DNA of 64,000 nt from Hyphodiscus hymeniophilus (lineage: Eukaryota; Ascomycota; Leotiomycetes; Helotiales; Hyphodiscaceae). The stretch lies in NCBI GenBank assembly GCA_016508695.1, contig VNKQ01000008.1, positions 1,116,001 through 1,180,000 on the forward strand, given 5' to 3'. Below are positions 45,425 through 55,240 of the stretch, piece after piece. A model generated the notes under the pieces. It was not told where the DNA came from and ran no database searches. It saw only the letters and a program-made list of their open reading frames with translations. How positions within the stretch are numbered: the first letter of the stretch is position 1; each line of letters begins with the position of its first letter. A program made the position numbers and the translations under genes.

Positions 45425-47073
45425 TCAAAATCTAGACCACCTCCCATTCTTCACCATGAAGTCCTTTAACCTCTCCTCAACTCTAACACCATTCCACGTT
45501 TCTTTGTTCTCTTCATCGACACCCAAAACCGGCATACCAACCTGCTCAATCGCAAAACTAGCCGCCACGCTCCCCCAAGCTGCCGCCTCCTCAACGCCCT
45601 TTCCCCTCGCCAACGCCACCGACAAACCACCTAAGAATGCGTTTCCCCCACCCGTCGGATCAACAACTTTCTCCTTATTATTATGGAAAGCAGGTAGCCA
45701 TCTCTCCACTCCTGGATCCACTGGCACAGGTTCCCTCTCGAAACTCCCCTCCCCATTCATCAGCCCGGCGAAGAGTGCTTCCATATCCATATCCAGCGTC
45801 AGACCACCTCTAGCATGATTACGGGGCCGTTTACGCTTGACGACAGACGGACGTCGCGAGCGGCCGCCGTTCTTGGCTATGTAGCACCCTTTTGCTCCGC
45901 ATCGAATTACTAGGGCGAATGATTGGAGGGGCATGGAGCCAAGGAGTTGCTCGCAGGCTCTTTCAACTGCTGTGGTGTCTACATCTCCTGTTTCTGGATC
46001 GAGGCCCAGATCAGGATCTCCCATGAAGCCTGCTAGCTCTGCGTGGTTGGGCGAGCAGATGTCGACGTATGGTAGTGCGTTGGTGCAATTCAGTAGTTCG
46101 GTTGGTGTGCAAAGATCAGGGACCGGTTCCCATACGAATAATGGTTTCTCTGCACGGGGATTTATTGCTTTCCGTTTCCGGAGAATACCGTTAACGAGGT
46201 CGATGCAGCGAGTAGGTGAGCAGACCATGTGGAATGACTTTGAGAATAGGAGAGCGGGAGTTAGGGCATTTTCGTCAAGGCGGAGCTTGGGCGTTGTGTA
46301 TTTGAAAGCTCGGTTTTGATGCGAGTCGTAGCCGTTCCAGCCTCGTGTGGTCAACCGTGAAGGATCGGTGCGCATTAGGACTGAGGTTTCCCAAGTGGAG
46401 ATCTGGGAAGAGATGGAGCTGGGGAAGTCAGAGCCTGCGTCTATTATCCAGGACACAGTTCGGGTGAGTGGGGGTGGTGAGAGGAGACGGGCGCCCAGTG
46501 CTGAATATGCTCCTCCTCCACCGAGAACGTCGAAGACCGGGGGTTTGGGAGGGAGGTAATGGATCTCATCTGATGTTTATTAGCATCGTAACAGCAATTA
46601 AGCGAGATAAAATAGGATACACAGGTGACTAGACTGTTTCTCAAGATCCTGACATCAAGGAAGAAAGGCGATGATGGCGAAGTAATTGAGAAAACGGTTT
46701 TGGTCATTGCAGCTTTGGATAACTATATTCCATCATGTCTTTAAGACAGGCGTTCTCTCACTCACCAATACGAAGGTCAAACTTGGGGTTGATGATATGG
46801 AGAGTTCGTGTCCACTGGGATGAAACAAAGAGGAAAATAATGTGCAAACATCAAAGGCCATGAATCTATGCTTCCGTTCCGAGAGTCGTTAAGGTCTTTG
46901 GTCGCACTCCCTGTGTTGCCAACCTTGATAACACTGACAAGGCTTGAGGACCAAATCATTTCGAAAAAGCGAAACTTCCAACGGAGAAATAAACCATGCT
47001 TACCTATTATAAACATGCCCATGGTGCAAAAATCTATCTCCTGAGAAGGAGACATATCTTGGTTCTCCTCCAT
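45425..47073 (-). CDS. MAK32: Mak32-like PfkB-family sugar kinase
   Basis: Exons 47073..47004 and 46569..45425 encode 404 aa. Intron 1 is 434 nt (gtaagc...tgctaataaacatcag), joining MGMFII|DEIHYLPPK. PfkB signatures: GGGGAYSALGARL (substrate-side Gly motif, about 41-53) and VVDPTGGGNAFLGGLSVALA (C-terminal anion hole and catalytic Asp region). In the latter the usual GAGD is replaced by GGGN, as in Mak32 relatives, so kinase activity is doubtful. Yeast Mak32 is needed for stable maintenance of the killer dsRNA system, but the biochemical role is unknown. An Arg/Lys-rich insert (RSRRPSVVKRKRPRNHARGG) sits mid-protein. The gene is divergent from CAP with about 415 bp between start codons. Confidence 0.87.
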
Positions 47074-47488
47074 GGCTAGATATGTTGGTCATTAATTTGT
47101 GCTTGGAGTTGTCACGCTGTTAACACTTGAGTTTTGAATGTGAAGCATTCGGTTGCTTCTGGCCCAGGCGAGGCGAGGCGAGGCTGACTTTGTGGAGCCT
47201 CAGGTGATTTTGAAGCTATTCTCCATCTGGTTTGTAGTAAGCTCCTAAATCCTTGTTTGGAAGCTTCCCCCAAATTTCTAACGTTGCCTGGCACCATTCC
47301 TTTAGCCTCTCTTCTTCTGTCAGCTTTCTGTCGTTCCTTCGTTCGTGGGCATCTTGAACCTCATTTTCGACTCTCGCCTGCCTTCATTCTTCGTCACAGC
47401 GCTTCTGACTTCCCGTCGCCAGCTTTGTTGATCATTTCCGTTTCCCATATCTATCACCTGCACTGAAACGAAGTTCCCTGCAGCCAAA
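47074..47488. promoter_or_regulatory. Divergent promoter, MAK32-like/CAP
   Basis: A shared 415-bp upstream region. It contains a 5-bp tandem (aggcg, three units plus a partial) at 47166-47184 and pyrimidine-rich tracts before the CAP start. Confidence 0.6.
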
Positions 47489-49347
47489 ATGGCCACAAAC
47501 AATATGCATAATCTGACGACTCTCATCAAGAGGTATTGAACTCTTCTTCTTTTCTAAGCGTTAAACCGTCAATTCAACCAACCGCCTAGCAATCATGGAC
47601 GACAAGGTTGTGCCTACCATCCATCGAGTGGAACTGACAGCTATCATCTCTAGGCTGGAAGCCGCAACGTCTAGACTTGAGGACATGGCCTCTTCCACAG
47701 TCGAAACGCAAAAGACGAATGGTGCAGCTCCTCCGCCTACAGCTCCTCTACCACCTGCACCTGTCTCAGCAGCTGTTGCAGCACCTCCGAAGCCCGTGCC
47801 GGAAGTCTTACCGGAATCTGTCGAGGAGTTTGATGCTTTCATCACCGGCACTGTGAAGAAGTTTGTCAACCTGAGCGATGAAATGGGCGGCCCCATAGCC
47901 GAGCAGGTGCGTACAATGGCATATGAGCTATGCAGGAGGGAGGCTGACGAGACTAGGCTTCCAGTGTACTACGGGCATTTGTTGGACAACGCAATTTCAT
48001 CCTCATCACTACGAAAGCCAAGAAACCTGATATGACAAGTCCAGTGTTTGTACAACTTTTAAAGCCCCTTCAAGAATCCATTTCAGCGGTGAGCGATATC
48101 CGAGACGCAAACCGCGGCTCCGCTGTCTTCGATCAACTCAGCGCAGTCTCAGAAAGTATTGGTGTTCTTGCCTGGGTGACGGTTGATCCCAAGCCTCATA
48201 AACACGTTGATGAATCTCTCGGATCTGCGCAATACTGGGGAAATCGAGTTTTGAAGGATTACAAGGACAAGTAGGAACTTCGGAGTTGGTATTCTGGATC
48301 AGAGGCTGACTTCATGTGAAGGGACCCGAAGCAAATTCAATGGATAAAAGCATACTATCAGATTTTCAAGGATCTTTCTGAGTACGTCAAGCAAACGTAC
48401 CCTCAAGGCATTCCTTGGAATCCGAAGGGTGTGTCGGCAGAGGATGCAATAAAACAGGTCGAACAATCACAACCTGGCGCTCCTCGACCTGCACCGCAAG
48501 CAGCGGGTGGCCCACCCCCACCACCTCCTCCAGGACCTCCACCGCCGCCTATGCGATTCGATGCGCCAAAGGCTGCTCCAGTCTCTGATAACGGTGGGCT
48601 GGGAGCTGTGTTCTCGGAACTGAATAAAGGGGAGGCTGTCACAAAAGGGCTTCGAAAAGTCAACGCTGACCAGATGACCCACAAGAATCCTTCTTTACGA
48701 GCAGGAGCTACAGTGCCGACTCGAAGTGATAGTCAAACTAGTATCTCCTCGGTTTCTCATGCCAAAAGTCAGGCACCTGGGAAGAAACCAAAGCCGGAGA
48801 GCATGCGCACCAAAAAGCCTCCTGTGAAGAAGCTTGACGGGAATAAATGGATTATCGTGAGTTTCAAAAGCTACTATTGCATGGATCTGTCATTGATTTT
48901 TTGTAGGAAAATTATGACAATGAGCCCCAACCAATTGAGATCGAGGCGTCCATCTCACACTCCATCCTGATCAGCCGCTGCAACAAAACCACGATCATAA
49001 TCAAGGGCAAGGCCAACGCCATCTCAATCGATAATTCGCCTCGCCTCTCCCTTATTGTTGAATCTCTTGTGTCCTCTGTCGATGTGATCAAATCCTCCAA
49101 CTTTGCTCTCCAAGTTCTCGGTACACTCCCCACAATCCTCATGGATCAAGTCGATGGCGCCCAAGTCTATCTTGGCAAGGACAGCATGCACACTGAGGTA
49201 TTCTCCAGCAAGTGTTCTAGCATTAACCTGAACATTATCGAAGGAGAGGATGAAGATTACAAGGAGGTTCCTTTGCCAGAACAGATTCGCACTTACATTG
49301 ACGCGGATGGAAAAATAAAGAGCGAGATTGTAGAGCATGCTGGTTGA
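47489..49347 (+). CDS. SRV2: Cyclase-associated protein (CAP/Srv2)
   Basis: Five exons, 47489..47532, 47654..47906, 47957..48270, 48322..48856 and 48907..49347, encode 528 aa. CAP recycles ADP-actin from cofilin and couples actin turnover to Ras/cAMP signalling. Visible parts: N-terminal cyclase-binding helix (LTTLIKRLEAATSRLEDMAS); Pro/Ala linker; HFD helical domain (SVLRAFVGQRNFILITTKAK onward to DWIKAYYQ-like IQWIKAYYQIFKDL, SEYVKQTYPQGIPWNPKG); polyproline (PPPPPPPGPPPPP) for profilin/SH3; WH2-like KGLRKVNADQMTHKNPSLR; and a C-terminal beta-helix CARP domain (SSNFALQVLGTLPTILMDQV, ending EHAG). All splice joins keep conserved text. An ATG at 47595 opens an alternative N-terminus through intron 1 (MDDKVVPTIHRVEL), probably not used. 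Confidence 0.94.
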
Positions 49348-50822
49348 TCTAAGAGAAGGCTTATTGTAGGCTAGAAGGATTGTATAGCATATGGGTGTAG
49401 TTTGGGCGTTTTAGCCCGCTTTCTTGTTGTATGACTTCGAAGTATACCATTCAAAACACAGGATCATTGGCAAACATATCCACTTTTCACCAGTGTGCAT
49501 ATTCACATGCTCTATGAGCAGTCATGCCAGCGACCTCTAGGCAATCTGTCTTCATCGTTCACCAATCTTTCACTCACACTAGAGTTTATTGTTTTAGTTC
49601 TTTTGTTAACATGGCCGAAACCTCTCTCTTTGCACTGCGCACTATCTTAACTAGACCGTCGAAACACTTACAAATAACAGGGGGTGCCAAACTGCTCATC
49701 TAGAAAACATCAACACAATACTCGGTCTCCAGCGTGTAAATATTAGGTCCCATGACCGTGGAAAACTTAAAATTTCTGGACTCTGGTTCGACAGATCCAG
49801 GAGAGGGGCGGCTGGCACTGTCAAACGTCCTTGCTTTCATGCTAACGGAATAGTGCTCTCATGAATCGTGACCTGATTCTGCGGTTGCTGGGCTGCGCCT
49901 TACTGACAACCTACAGGATGGTGGATATCATCATGAATCGATTCTGTTTCAAATAAAAGAGTACAGTTGAAATAATGTTCTCTTACCCGTGTCTTTTCTA
50001 CCAAGTAGTCCACCAACTTCCCAATTCGCTGTCCCAGCCAGGAGCCGAAGTTTGGCTACTTTCAATGCATTGACATGGTTAGCTGAAAGTAAAACTCAAC
50101 GCCTTTTGGAGGCGAAGGACGCATATGCGCGCGAATTGGAGGACGCCTATGCGCGAATTGCAGGACTATTGATGCACCTTTGCATCTCAGGAGTTGATTG
50201 TCGTACGATTTCGGCAATATTGAGGTGGAGGGTTGGATTGAAATATGATGGTGGAACTTCGAGTGTCAGCTTCGCGGTGAACTGTGCGAGTATTGATGTT
50301 TGAGGTTAAGAGTAACTTAAAATGGGCAACGAATGTGAAGGGGGGAAGTCTAGTAAGGGATATCTGAGGGTGAAAGTTGAAATACATGTCGGTTTGATAA
50401 CAGTCTTGATAGGAATTGTGCTATTCTGTCCCAAACGTACTGGTGGCTGGGTCATCTGGATGGATACAAGATACAACAATTGAAATCCTGGCATGCAGGA
50501 TAGAGTCAACACAACTGGTGGGACAAAATGGCGAAGTCCGGATCCTCGCATCAACGTCCTATAGGTAACCGTGATGTATATAGATCGAAAAAGGACCGGT
50601 ACGTATGTTCGCACTTGCAATAATATCATACGAAGCCAGCCTGTGTCAACGGCCTTGCAATCCATACTTCGAGGATCTGTGCCCCTCGTTCTTGAGAATT
50701 TTAGTGCTCGAATCATAGTCGCAGATGTATTGACTCAATGCCATGGCAGCTCGGCAACACAGTTGTATCCCAGTCAATTCGTGACGCCCTGAATATGTAC
50801 AATTCCAATCCTTTGACCTCCT
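49348..50822. other. Convergent intergenic region
   Basis: About 1.5 kb between the CAP stop and the stop at 50823. A 104-codon frame at 49989-50303 owes its regular look to a local 27-nt repeat (gaggacgc.tatgcgcgaattg) and lacks a domain. No gene is called. Confidence 0.55.
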
Positions 50823-51237
50823 CTATGATCCACCCTTCTGGTCCTTCTCGTGCTCGATAATTTGTTTGCTCCAACTGCAGTCCATGATCAGCCCGTTTTT
50901 CAATTCCACAGGTCATCATTGTATACGTACTACCGACTAGGATAGAATCTCCCTGGTTCAGGCATCTTCGTCCTCTCCTCTCGCTGTGCGCTTAGTCTGA
51001 ACATCAATGCCGTGAGTCCAACTATCGTCAGCCCCATCACAGCCGTATTCGACTTCCAGTTTCCGGGTTGGGAGTACCAGCCACCTGCTGGGGACCAGAC
51101 GTGTTTGGGGTATCTGAGCCGGATTAGAATCTCAAGAGAGGAGCAATTAGAGCAATTGACTTACGGAATCTTGCCGCTGCCGCCCTGAATAGAGGTTAGC
51201 ATGATAGTGTGTCCGAGCTACTGGATCAGCTTACCAT
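50823..51237 (-). CDS. Small mitochondrial inner-membrane protein, probable complex I accessory subunit
   Basis: Four exons, 51237..51235 (ATG only), 51184..51165 (20 nt), 51113..50931 and 50874..50823, encode 85 aa. The product begins MGGSGKIPYPKHVWSPAGGW, continues YSQPGNWKSNTAV, then a single membrane helix (VMGLTIVGLTALMFRLSA) and a charged C-terminus (KMPEPGRFYPSRYWSKQIIE). The pattern of Trp/Pro-rich head, one helix and matrix-like tail fits small fungal accessory subunits of NADH:ubiquinone oxidoreductase (NUUM-like), but I name the family from memory and with caution. Introns of 50, 51 and 56 nt all have good signals. The last join restores Y|WSKQ after what would otherwise be a stop. 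It is head-to-head with mL44 across 251 bp. Confidence 0.82.
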
Positions 51238-51488
51238 TTTTTCTTCAATTCTCTGGTTGTCTGGAGTTTCGTGGGAATAACTCTCACGAATCCAAGCTCA
51301 TGAAGTCGGTTCAATGCTAACTAGCTTTGTTTAGTCAGCAACTTGGATCACGTGGTGATGCTTGCTCGTGTGAGGCCTCGAGAAATTTTGGGTGCAACCC
51401 GACGGGATCTAATATCAACACGTCAAGACGTCAATTCCAGTGAGCACTTGTCGCCACAGCCGGGACAACAAGAGGGAGGAACTCATCA
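51238..51488. promoter_or_regulatory. Divergent promoter of two mitochondrial genes
   Basis: A 251-bp spacer between the starts of the small inner-membrane protein (-) and mL44 (+). It contains tcacgtgg (CACGTG E-box core, about 51351-51356), a possible shared bHLH site. Confidence 0.5.
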
Positions 51489-52676
51489 ATGAAGAGATTA
51501 CGGATAGAAAGATGGAGTGGGCAATTCCTCTCACCACGAACGAGACCATGCTGTCTACTTCAACGGCAGCAGCAAGCTCAGTATATAGCTACCAGTCGAA
51601 GAACGCAATCGACTTCCGCAGCAATGGACCTCACACTCGAAGACGGTGACCTCGAGGATACCGCCTCTTCAGGTTCCCGGTACCCCTCGATATTCGAAAG
51701 CAACTCTCCCTCCCCTGATCGAGCGAGGAAGTCAGCGAAATTAGCGGCGCTGCATGCAAGACTGGTTCTACCAAAAAAGCTCCCTTTAGAAACCATTGCT
51801 CGAACGCTGGTTGATCCTTCGGCGGACTCCAATAGCCGACTCAATAACCTTACACTCTCACAAGTTGGTGGGCCTATTCTATCTTACCACGTCGCTGAAT
51901 GGCTACTTTGTCATTATCCACGTCTTCCCATGACCGTTCTCTTCGCCGCAGCCTACGCCTACAACGGGCCCAAGACACTGCAGATAATTGCTAAAGAATG
52001 GGGGGTTGAAACAGCCTTTGCCCCTGGGCCAGAAGTTGATCCAGGACTGTTACAATTCTCCAAAATGGAGCCAGGAACTCCATTACCATCTGGAGGAGGA
52101 AGTACACGGCCAGGCTCACATTTTGCTAAGATGAGGCGGGGAATAAGCAGTAGAAATGTGTACGATGATGAATTTGGGGATGTTGTTCCCAAAAAAGGAG
52201 AGGTGGAGCAGGAAATCCCGACTGAGACCGCATACTCGAATTTTGTGAAGGCGGTTATTGGATCAATATACCTACATGCTGGACGAGCGACGGCGAAGAC
52301 CTTTGTGAAGCAACATGTTCTGTCCCGACATCTGCAGATCTCCTCCTTATTCAGATTCGAGCATCCTGTGCGAGAGCTGTCGAGACTATGTGCGAGAGAG
52401 GACTTTGAGTTCCCGACAGCGCGGATATTGAGCGAGACGGGACGAGCTTCGAGGACGCCTGTGTTCGTGGTTGGGATCTTCAGTGGGAGCGAGAAATTAG
52501 GAGAAGGATCTGGATCAAGCTTGAATGAGGCTCGAACACGAGCCTGTATTGCTGCATTAAAGGCGTGGTATCTGTATAGCCCAGGTAACGACGTGAGAGT
52601 TCCAAGTGATATGGAGGAATCAAACGCGAAGCCTTGGGAGCCCGTGCATATTGATTTGGGAGAGATTATACATTGA
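51489..52676 (+). CDS. MRPL3: Mitochondrial ribosomal protein mL44
   Basis: Intronless, 395 aa. mL44 is a large-subunit mitoribosomal protein built from an inactive RNase III fold plus a double-stranded RNA-binding domain. The Arg-rich N-terminus (RTRPCCLLQRQQQAQYIATS, then RRTQSTSA) is a mitochondrial presequence. The RNase III-like region spans about 95-280 (LTLSQVGGPILSYHVAEWLL; TAYSNFVKAVIGSIYLHAGR) with a central insert (KMEPGTPLPSGGGSTRPGS). The dsRBD (about 285-375) includes PVRELSRLCAREDFEFPTAR, FVVGIFSGSEKLGEGSGSSL and NEARTRACIAALKAWYL. The canonical catalytic acidic cluster of active RNase III is not evident, as expected for mL44. The start gives a complete presequence, and the frame is open throughout. 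Confidence 0.9.
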   Translation: MKRLRIERWSGQFLSPRTRPCCLLQRQQQAQYIATSRRTQSTSAAMDLTLEDGDLEDTASSGSRYPSIFESNSPSPDRARKSAKLAALHARLVLPKKLPLETIARTLVDPSADSNSRLNNLTLSQVGGPILSYHVAEWLLCHYPRLPMTVLFAAAYAYNGPKTLQIIAKEWGVETAFAPGPEVDPGLLQFSKMEPGTPLPSGGGSTRPGSHFAKMRRGISSRNVYDDEFGDVVPKKGEVEQEIPTETAYSNFVKAVIGSIYLHAGRATAKTFVKQHVLSRHLQISSLFRFEHPVRELSRLCAREDFEFPTARILSETGRASRTPVFVVGIFSGSEKLGEGSGSSLNEARTRACIAALKAWYLYSPGNDVRVPSDMEESNAKPWEPVHIDLGEIIH

Positions 52677-53175
52677 GCATTGCATGGAGAGCGGTATCAA
52701 AAGAAGACTCCCTGGAATGGAGGTCATCGGAGGGGGAAGGCATGCCGAACTTATATGGCATTGTCTTTGTGTATTATTGAGTCTCGTTGTATTATCATGC
52801 ATTGAAGGTAGGAACGACCTGGGTTGGAGTATGTGTGGATAGCTGTAGAATATATGCCCTCATGTAGAATCCATGGCACCCACTTTGTCACCTCTCAACT
52901 TTGCGCAAATCATCGAGGATCGAGAGTTGACTCAGCATGGAACCAATTGGATCTATGTGTATGGATATGCTCGTGCATCCGAGCAAGTGACTCGCATGCA
53001 GCACACCTATGTCAATCTGCAGCGATTCAAATCTAGAGTTCATATGCCAAAAGCAAATCCTCAATCACGGAATGCATAATCCCACCCTAGCAAACGCCAA
53101 ACGAAACAGTCCATTAACCATGCCGATGAATCCACCAGAAAGACCGCAAAGGGATAATGCAGATGCGAAAGGGTA
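52677..53175. other. Convergent intergenic region
   Basis: 3' flanks of mL44 (+) and the La gene (-). A 68-codon frame at 52873 has no support. Confidence 0.6.
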
Positions 53176-54654
53176 TCATGAAGACTCGGAATCAACTTTC
53201 TTTGTGGTGCTTCCTCCCTCTCCGTCATCTGCACGAAGACGCTTCTTGTCGTTCTCGACTTTGGGGGACTCAGCTACCGCTTCGGGCTTAGAATCGACCT
53301 TCTTGGCTTCTGCTCCCGCCTCTCCATCATCCTCACGTGCGCGCTTCTTGCTATCAACTTGGGGCTCTTCAGCTGTGGCTTCAGACTTCGACTCGGACTT
53401 CTTCTCGGAATCATCACTACTTCATTGTTAGAAAATGCAATCAACCTCAAGGCTATCTTGGCATACCCATTTTTCTCACGATCTTCGGCCTCACGGTTTC
53501 TGTCATTATCGCGGGGTCCTCTGTCATGACGGCCTCGTCCTCGTCCTCGCCCACCCTTGCTGTCGCGGCGATTTCGGTCATCTTTGAAGCCATTGGCGCG
53601 ATCGTCCTCACGGCGTTTCTTCCAGTCATCAGGGTCACGATCGCCTCTGTCACGTCGGCCTCCCCGATCACGATCATTTCGGCCTCGATAACCTCCACGA
53701 TCGCCACGGCCTCTACCACGACCTTGGAATTTGGGAGTATAGGTTGGGCCAGGTTTGATCTTGCCTTCCTTGATATCTTCAATCTTCTCATCATTGTATT
53801 GCTTCTTGGCCTTGACGTCCAGAACATGCTCACCTTTCCATTTTGGCTTGGGATCAAGTGCCAGGAACTTCTCAGCGGTCTCAACGTCCTGGAACTCGAC
53901 GAAAACAGAACCCTTAAACAGCTTTTCATCGGTACGACGAAGGCGAACAGCGTTGATGGGGCCGTATGGGGCGAAGAAAGCTTCAATGTCGAATTGAGAG
54001 CTGGGCTCCTCATCGCCAAAACCCTTAGCATAGATGGATCGAGCCTCGGACGCTGGGCGTTTGACATCGGGGTCATACGCGTATTTGCGCTTGACTTCTT
54101 CATGACCTTCTGGGCCAGAAACCTCGAGGAATTTGCTTTCGCGTAGAGCAGCAACGACAACAGTCATGGACTTGAAGCGCTTCATACGTCCAAATTTGCA
54201 GATTATCTCAACCTTGACTGGCATATTACTGGTACCTTTAGTGGCGTCCCATAGAAAGTTGTCCGACGGCAAATTACTATCGCTGAAGTAGAACTCAACC
54301 TTTCAAAGGTTAGTGACCAGATTCGGCGCGGGTGAATGCTTCTTAATGACATACTTGCTTGCGAATCTCCGCTGCATCATCAGTCTCCGGGAGGATTGAA
54401 GGATCATATTTGCTGTTATTGCGCTTGTTCGTGTGATCCTCCTGCCGAGTGGTCTTCAATACACCATTCTCATAAGTTCGATAGCCATTTTTCTTTGGGG
54501 TATAGGTTTTCTTCTCCGATTCTTGAGAACTAGCCATTACGCCAGCATCTTCAACCTTGATTTCAGGGGCTTCCTCCTCTACCTTCATTGTTTCGTCAGG
54601 GGTAGAGGATGTAATGGGTTGCTCGGGCTGAGCGTTTTCGACGGTGGTAGACAT
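53176..54654 (-). CDS. LHP1: La ribonucleoprotein (Lhp1/Sla1 type)
   Basis: Exons 54654..54355, 54299..53467 and 53416..53176 (introns 55 and 50 nt) encode 457 aa. La binds the UUU-OH end of RNA polymerase III transcripts and chaperones tRNA precursors in the nucleus. La motif (about 95-185): IRKQ|VEFYFSDSNLPSDNFL across intron 1, then ICKFGRMKRFKS. RRM (about 215-290): SIYAKGFGDEEPSSQFDIEA, KGSVFVEFQDVETAEKFLAL. An RGG/Arg-Asp-rich stretch follows (FQGRGRGRGDRGGYRGRNDR). The C-terminus has two copies of a Lys/Glu-rich unit (PQVDSKKRAREDDGE and PKVENDKKRLRADDGE) that contain basic NLS-like clusters. The N-terminal 60 residues are acidic. The gene appears intact. Confidence 0.93.
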
Positions 54655-55240
54655 GGCAGATACTTGAGAAAATATTCTAATGCAAGTCAGACTCTAAAAA
54701 TCAGGTATGATCTGACCAGCCAAACGCGACAAGAAGAACCTTTAAGAATGGTGGCATACTTGTGGTTGTAGGGTGTATGACTCTCTTTTCTGACTCGATT
54801 GACAGTTCGAAAGTGAATGGCGGGGTGAAAGAGTCGATCAAAAAGCTTCGACAAAGGGTGAGACTGCTATGCGTTTGCGCAAAAGATGGAAAGGAATGAT
54901 TTACTCCGTAACTACCATCCAATTGAGAGAAAGGTAAGAATATGGATTGCAGAACGGTGTGTTCACAGAGATTGTTGTGATTATTCGACTGGACGATGTG
55001 GGAGAGCTTGATCAGAAAATTGAGAAAGGCTCGGTAGCGAAGCCGCCGACTTGGTCTGTGCTCGCTATGTCACGTGCTTAGCGACCTCCGGGGTATTTTG
55101 CAGGTACAGCAATTGCAATCTTCGAGCTGCTGATGAAACAATTGAGCTACCATCACAGCTCCTTTCACTCCCACTTCTTCAGAGAAGGCGCTGGGTCTGC
55201 TACTGATATTGCTCCTTTCTTCTGACCCTTCACCTTCACG
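54655..55240. promoter_or_regulatory. Divergent promoter, La/uS4m
   Basis: About 590 bp between start codons. It contains a tcacgtgc (CACGTG) box near 55071. No ORF is called. Confidence 0.5.

Noticed and set aside
49740..49810. tRNA-like ggttcgac near 49787
   Set aside because: No matching acceptor, D and anticodon stems can be drawn around it.
53337..54146. 269-codon plus-strand frame over the La gene
   Set aside because: It is the antisense of La/RRM/RGG coding sequence. Its hydrophobic Thr/Ile/Val-rich product is a reading artefact.
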